From Amblyornis subalaris (taxonomy: Eukaryota; Chordata; Aves; Passeriformes; Ptilonorhynchidae): 64,000 bases of DNA. The notes below the pieces were generated by a model. It saw nothing but the letters and a program-made list of their open reading frames with translations. It made no database searches and was not told the origin of the DNA. Position 1 is the stretch's first letter; each line of letters opens with the position of its first letter. Location of the stretch: contig JACAXG010000068.1 of NCBI GenBank assembly GCA_018881555.1, forward strand, positions 3,128,198-3,192,197, written 5' to 3'. Positions 61,740 to 64,000 of the stretch are shown here, piece after piece. The position numbers and the translations under genes were made by a program.

Positions 61740-61815
61740 AACAGGCTGGATTCTGCCCTCAGCTCACCTGCACGATAGCACTGCTGACTCCAACAGATGC
61801 CACAAGGAAATGTCT
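61740..61815. repeat. ancient amniote interspersed repeat fragment
   Basis: 'aggctggattctgccctcag' then CTCACCTGCAC and CTGACTCCAACAGATGCCA follows the family order (ctggattctgatctcagtta, CACTGGTGTAAATC, AACTCCATTGAAGTCAATGG). This is the best ordered copy of the family in the window. Confidence 0.55.
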
Positions 61816-61819
61816 GGGG

Positions 61820-62870
61820 GCAGTTTTTGGCCTGACTTGTTTCGTTGTGCTACAGACAGCCATGAGGCACTTTCATTCCTGTAAGTAAATTTTCCTTCAG
61901 AAGCTTGGCAAAGTAAAACCTCAGACACTTTTGGGCTCTTTGCCCAACTTGAGAACAAGGGGCACAAAAAAAGGTTCATTTTTTCTCACCAGCTACAAAT
62001 TTGATTGACATGGAGGGCTGGTCCTATTAAGCTGAGATCTGGCCTGGGTTCAATGTATTTGGAAGCCTAGTTACAAACGCATTAAAACAACCTTAACAGA
62101 GATTTTGTCAACCTATCAAAGACAAATCAAAAGTGATTTCCCTGATGCCTCTGCTGAATTGGGTAAATTTCATTTATTGACTTCAAGCACTGCGTGCTGG
62201 TAATTTTTCTCTCTGTCTTTTCCTCCAGAGGAATNTGACATGATCAGGTCTACTCTGATGTTTCATAATCACATTTTCTTTCCCCTTCCTCTCTCCTGCT
62301 TTGCAGGGTGCTGTGAATGTTGCTGCCAGGTGTAGAAGATGTGTATGTCAGAGAGAAGAGATGGGCCAAATTCAGAAGTGTGTTAGTCAAAACTAACTCA
62401 GTAGAATCTCCTTTAACCTGGCCTGCCCTGCACTTTCTTTGGCTTGTATCACATAGAGGCCCTTGGAACGGCATTTAAAGGACTGCTCAGGTAAAAAAGA
62501 AGCCATTAAGCACAGCTTTTATGGGATGTGGAATGGACTAAACCCCTTCAGCTTGATGCACTGCAAGTTCATGGAATGGAGGAGGAAAAGGATGTGAATT
62601 TAAGTACAGCGTGAAAGGGGGGTAAATGTGTGTTGGCATAAAAATTACTTTCAGGCAATAAAAAAAAACTGGAGAAAATTTCCCTTTGGAGGAAAATGGA
62701 CATCATGTATCTGGGATCACTAGATTTCAGCGCATGTGGAATAAATCTGAGTAGAACTGTCCNAAGGATTCCCTGTGGTATCAGAGATTGGCCTCATCTG
62801 GGTCCAGAGTTTTTGTTTTATGCCATACTAATTTTTAATTTGTGTGGCACACACTTCTCACAGATAATCA
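61820..62870. other. unique noncoding DNA
   Basis: Around 62226-62325 two good acceptor tracts (TCTTTTCCTCCAG, CTCCTGCTTTGCAG) are each followed within 25 bases by CAG-GT, which suggests decoy splice sites. No gene was recognised. Confidence 0.35.
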
Positions 62871-62877
62871 GTGATAC

Positions 62878-63603
62878 TTGTCCCTCGACCCTGAGGAAAG
62901 GCAGGGAGACTCACACAAGGGCTGCTGGAATCCCAGTTCGGGGTGGAAACTGTGGCAAGCACGAAAAGCTCACCAGTGTCCTCGACCAGTTTGCGTGGGG
63001 ACAGCTTGGTGTGACCGACACAGCTCGACACATTCCTTGGAGTTTGCAGCCACATTTTGCAAGGATTTTGGACGAAACCCACACGAGCCTCAGTGGTTTC
63101 AGCTCCGCAGTGGCTCTGGCCCCAGTGCAGACCACAGCGTGCCACTCACCCTGANACAGTGCCACACTGCCAACACATGCTCAAAGCCACCAGCATCCCC
63201 GGCAGTGACTGTAAGAGCACAAACACCGAGNTCCTGCCATGCACAGCCTGCCCAGCTCCTCTGCTGTGCAGAGCTGGCCTGGGGCTTGTCAGCAGGANAA
63301 ACACGGGATGGCAGGAGCAAGAGGCCAACACGTTGCCGGTGCCCAGAGGCACCCCAGGGTGCAAAAGGGTGCTGTCCCCGCTGCAGCTCTTTGTCACCAG
63401 GCCTGAAGATCACTCAGCCAAACCGTGGAGCTGCTTTGGATGTGCTGAAAGAGCCTCCCCGGGAACCCAGCTCCCTCACCCTGAGCCTGGGGGCTGCAAG
63501 AGCCGTGGGCAGCCAGGCACCGACTGCCCAGAGCAAACCTGGCACACATGGCCTTTGTTCTCTGCCCTTTCTGGGGGAGAAAACCAAAGCTAAGCAAGGC
63601 TGA
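62878..63603 (+). other. 241-codon open frame, probably not a gene
   Basis: The longest plus-strand frame in the window, in GC-richer DNA. Three ambiguous bases fall inside it, two other frames are open over most of the same stretch (178 codons plus; 128 and 104 codons minus), and its 3' end runs into a MIR remnant. The peptide is rich in S, P, A, C and Q without any domain I recognise. There is no supporting splice or promoter evidence. I regard it as chance. Confidence 0.1.
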
Positions 63604-63688
63604 AGCAATGTGCTCAAAGTCAGGCCGTGATTCAGTGATCAGCTGAGAGGGCAGACGTGCTGTGCTAGCCACTATTCCTGTTTCTCCC
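63574..63688 (-). repeat. MIR-type SINE remnant
   Basis: 'gaaaaccaaagctaagcaag' then 'gctgaagcaatgtgctcaaa', GTCAGGCCGTGATTCAGTG and 'gctgtgctagccactattcc' follows the reverse-complemented MIR or related CORE-SINE order (gggaaactgaggcacagaga, ggtgaagtgacttgcccaag, gtcacacagc, then gtgctctaaccactagacca). It is diverged but keeps order over more than 110 bases. Confidence 0.6.
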
Positions 63689-63689
63689 G

Positions 63690-64000
63690 AGTTAATGGGG
63701 ATGGATTCATTTGGCGCATATTTATTTCGCGGGTTTCTTTTTCGTGACATTTCCTCAATTTCTTGACTTACAGTTTTCATTATTGTGAAATTTGATTACA
63801 GAACCAGGCAAAATCGCAGAGCAAGGCATGTTTCCACCGTGCAATTTCACTCCAAACCAGCCCCATCTCAGCCTGAGGATTGCATGGAGAGAGGATCGAT
63901 TCTGAGTTTGCCAACTGACAGAATCATGAGAAATATTCTGATCTTGTTTGGATCCCACTGAGAATATTTCATATGCTTGAAAGGCCCACTAAGTTTTTTT
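63690..64000. other. unique noncoding DNA
   Basis: AT-rich edge of the window with GCATATTTATTTCGCGGG. No feature was recognised. Confidence 0.4.

Noticed and set aside
62878..63603. 241-codon plus-strand frame as a gene
   Set aside because: GC-rich stretch with several other long frames open on both strands, three ambiguous bases inside, no domain, and a MIR remnant at its end.
1..64000. The bulk of reading frames of 60-150 codons
   Set aside because: With roughly 5-6 percent stop codons per frame, a few tens of frames above 100 codons are expected in 64 kb on six frames. The observed number is of that order, so length alone carries no evidence.
1..64000. Bacterial or phage gene system, CRISPR array, tRNA genes, endogenous retrovirus
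   Set aside because: No operon structure, no regularly spaced direct repeats, no tRNA-like cloverleaf with an intact GGTTCGAAT box, and no LTR or polymerase motifs were seen on either strand.

Overview
This window looks like nuclear DNA of a bird, most likely a songbird. The clearest marker is a 5'-truncated CR1 retroposon tail at about 38167-38307, in the form that is abundant in avian genomes. Around it are very old amniote repeats: several MIR-type SINE remnants and about ten short fragments of a family I recognise by near-palindromic 'attgacttcaatggagtta' type motifs. There is no operon structure, no ribosome binding sites, no tRNA or rRNA gene, no CRISPR array, and no phage, plasmid or endogenous retrovirus that I can recognise.

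I could not identify a single protein-coding gene with confidence. Many reading frames of 60-240 codons exist on both strands. Their number and length fit chance for about 64 kb at moderate GC: by hand I expect a few tens of frames of 100 codons or more. Most overlap other open frames, carry ambiguous bases, or run through old repeats. The window therefore reads as intergenic or large-intron DNA in a repeat-poor, gene-poor region, the kind that in birds often carries regulatory elements of a developmental gene lying outside it.

Layout. 1-3300: unique AT-rich DNA with two old repeat scraps. 3300-4080: candidate terminal exon or conserved block, a small CpG-rich patch and a MIR. 4100-12890: unique DNA with short simple repeats. 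12901-13648: CpG island with a strong splice acceptor at its left edge and a good donor at its right. 13830-14930: AT-rich enhancer-like block and a MIR. 15000-17990: unique DNA with a perfect hairpin and an old repeat. 17990-18500: second CpG island. 18940-20200: diverged local duplication, a 195-codon frame and an old SINE. 21004-21140 and 33829-33988: two copies of an unnamed dispersed repeat. 28180-28620: third CpG-rich block. 30590-31140: very AT-rich enhancer-like block. 38167-38307: CR1. 42180-42350 and 43850-44070: enhancer-like blocks. 44521-44633 and 53233-53286: candidate small exons. 47018-47166: CpG patch. 57960-58340 and 61620-61735: AT-rich homeodomain-site-rich blocks. 62880-63690: GC-richer stretch with a 241-codon frame and a MIR at its end.

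All exon and enhancer calls rest on sequence signals alone and are provisional. The repeat calls, the CR1 above all, are the most secure part of this annotation.
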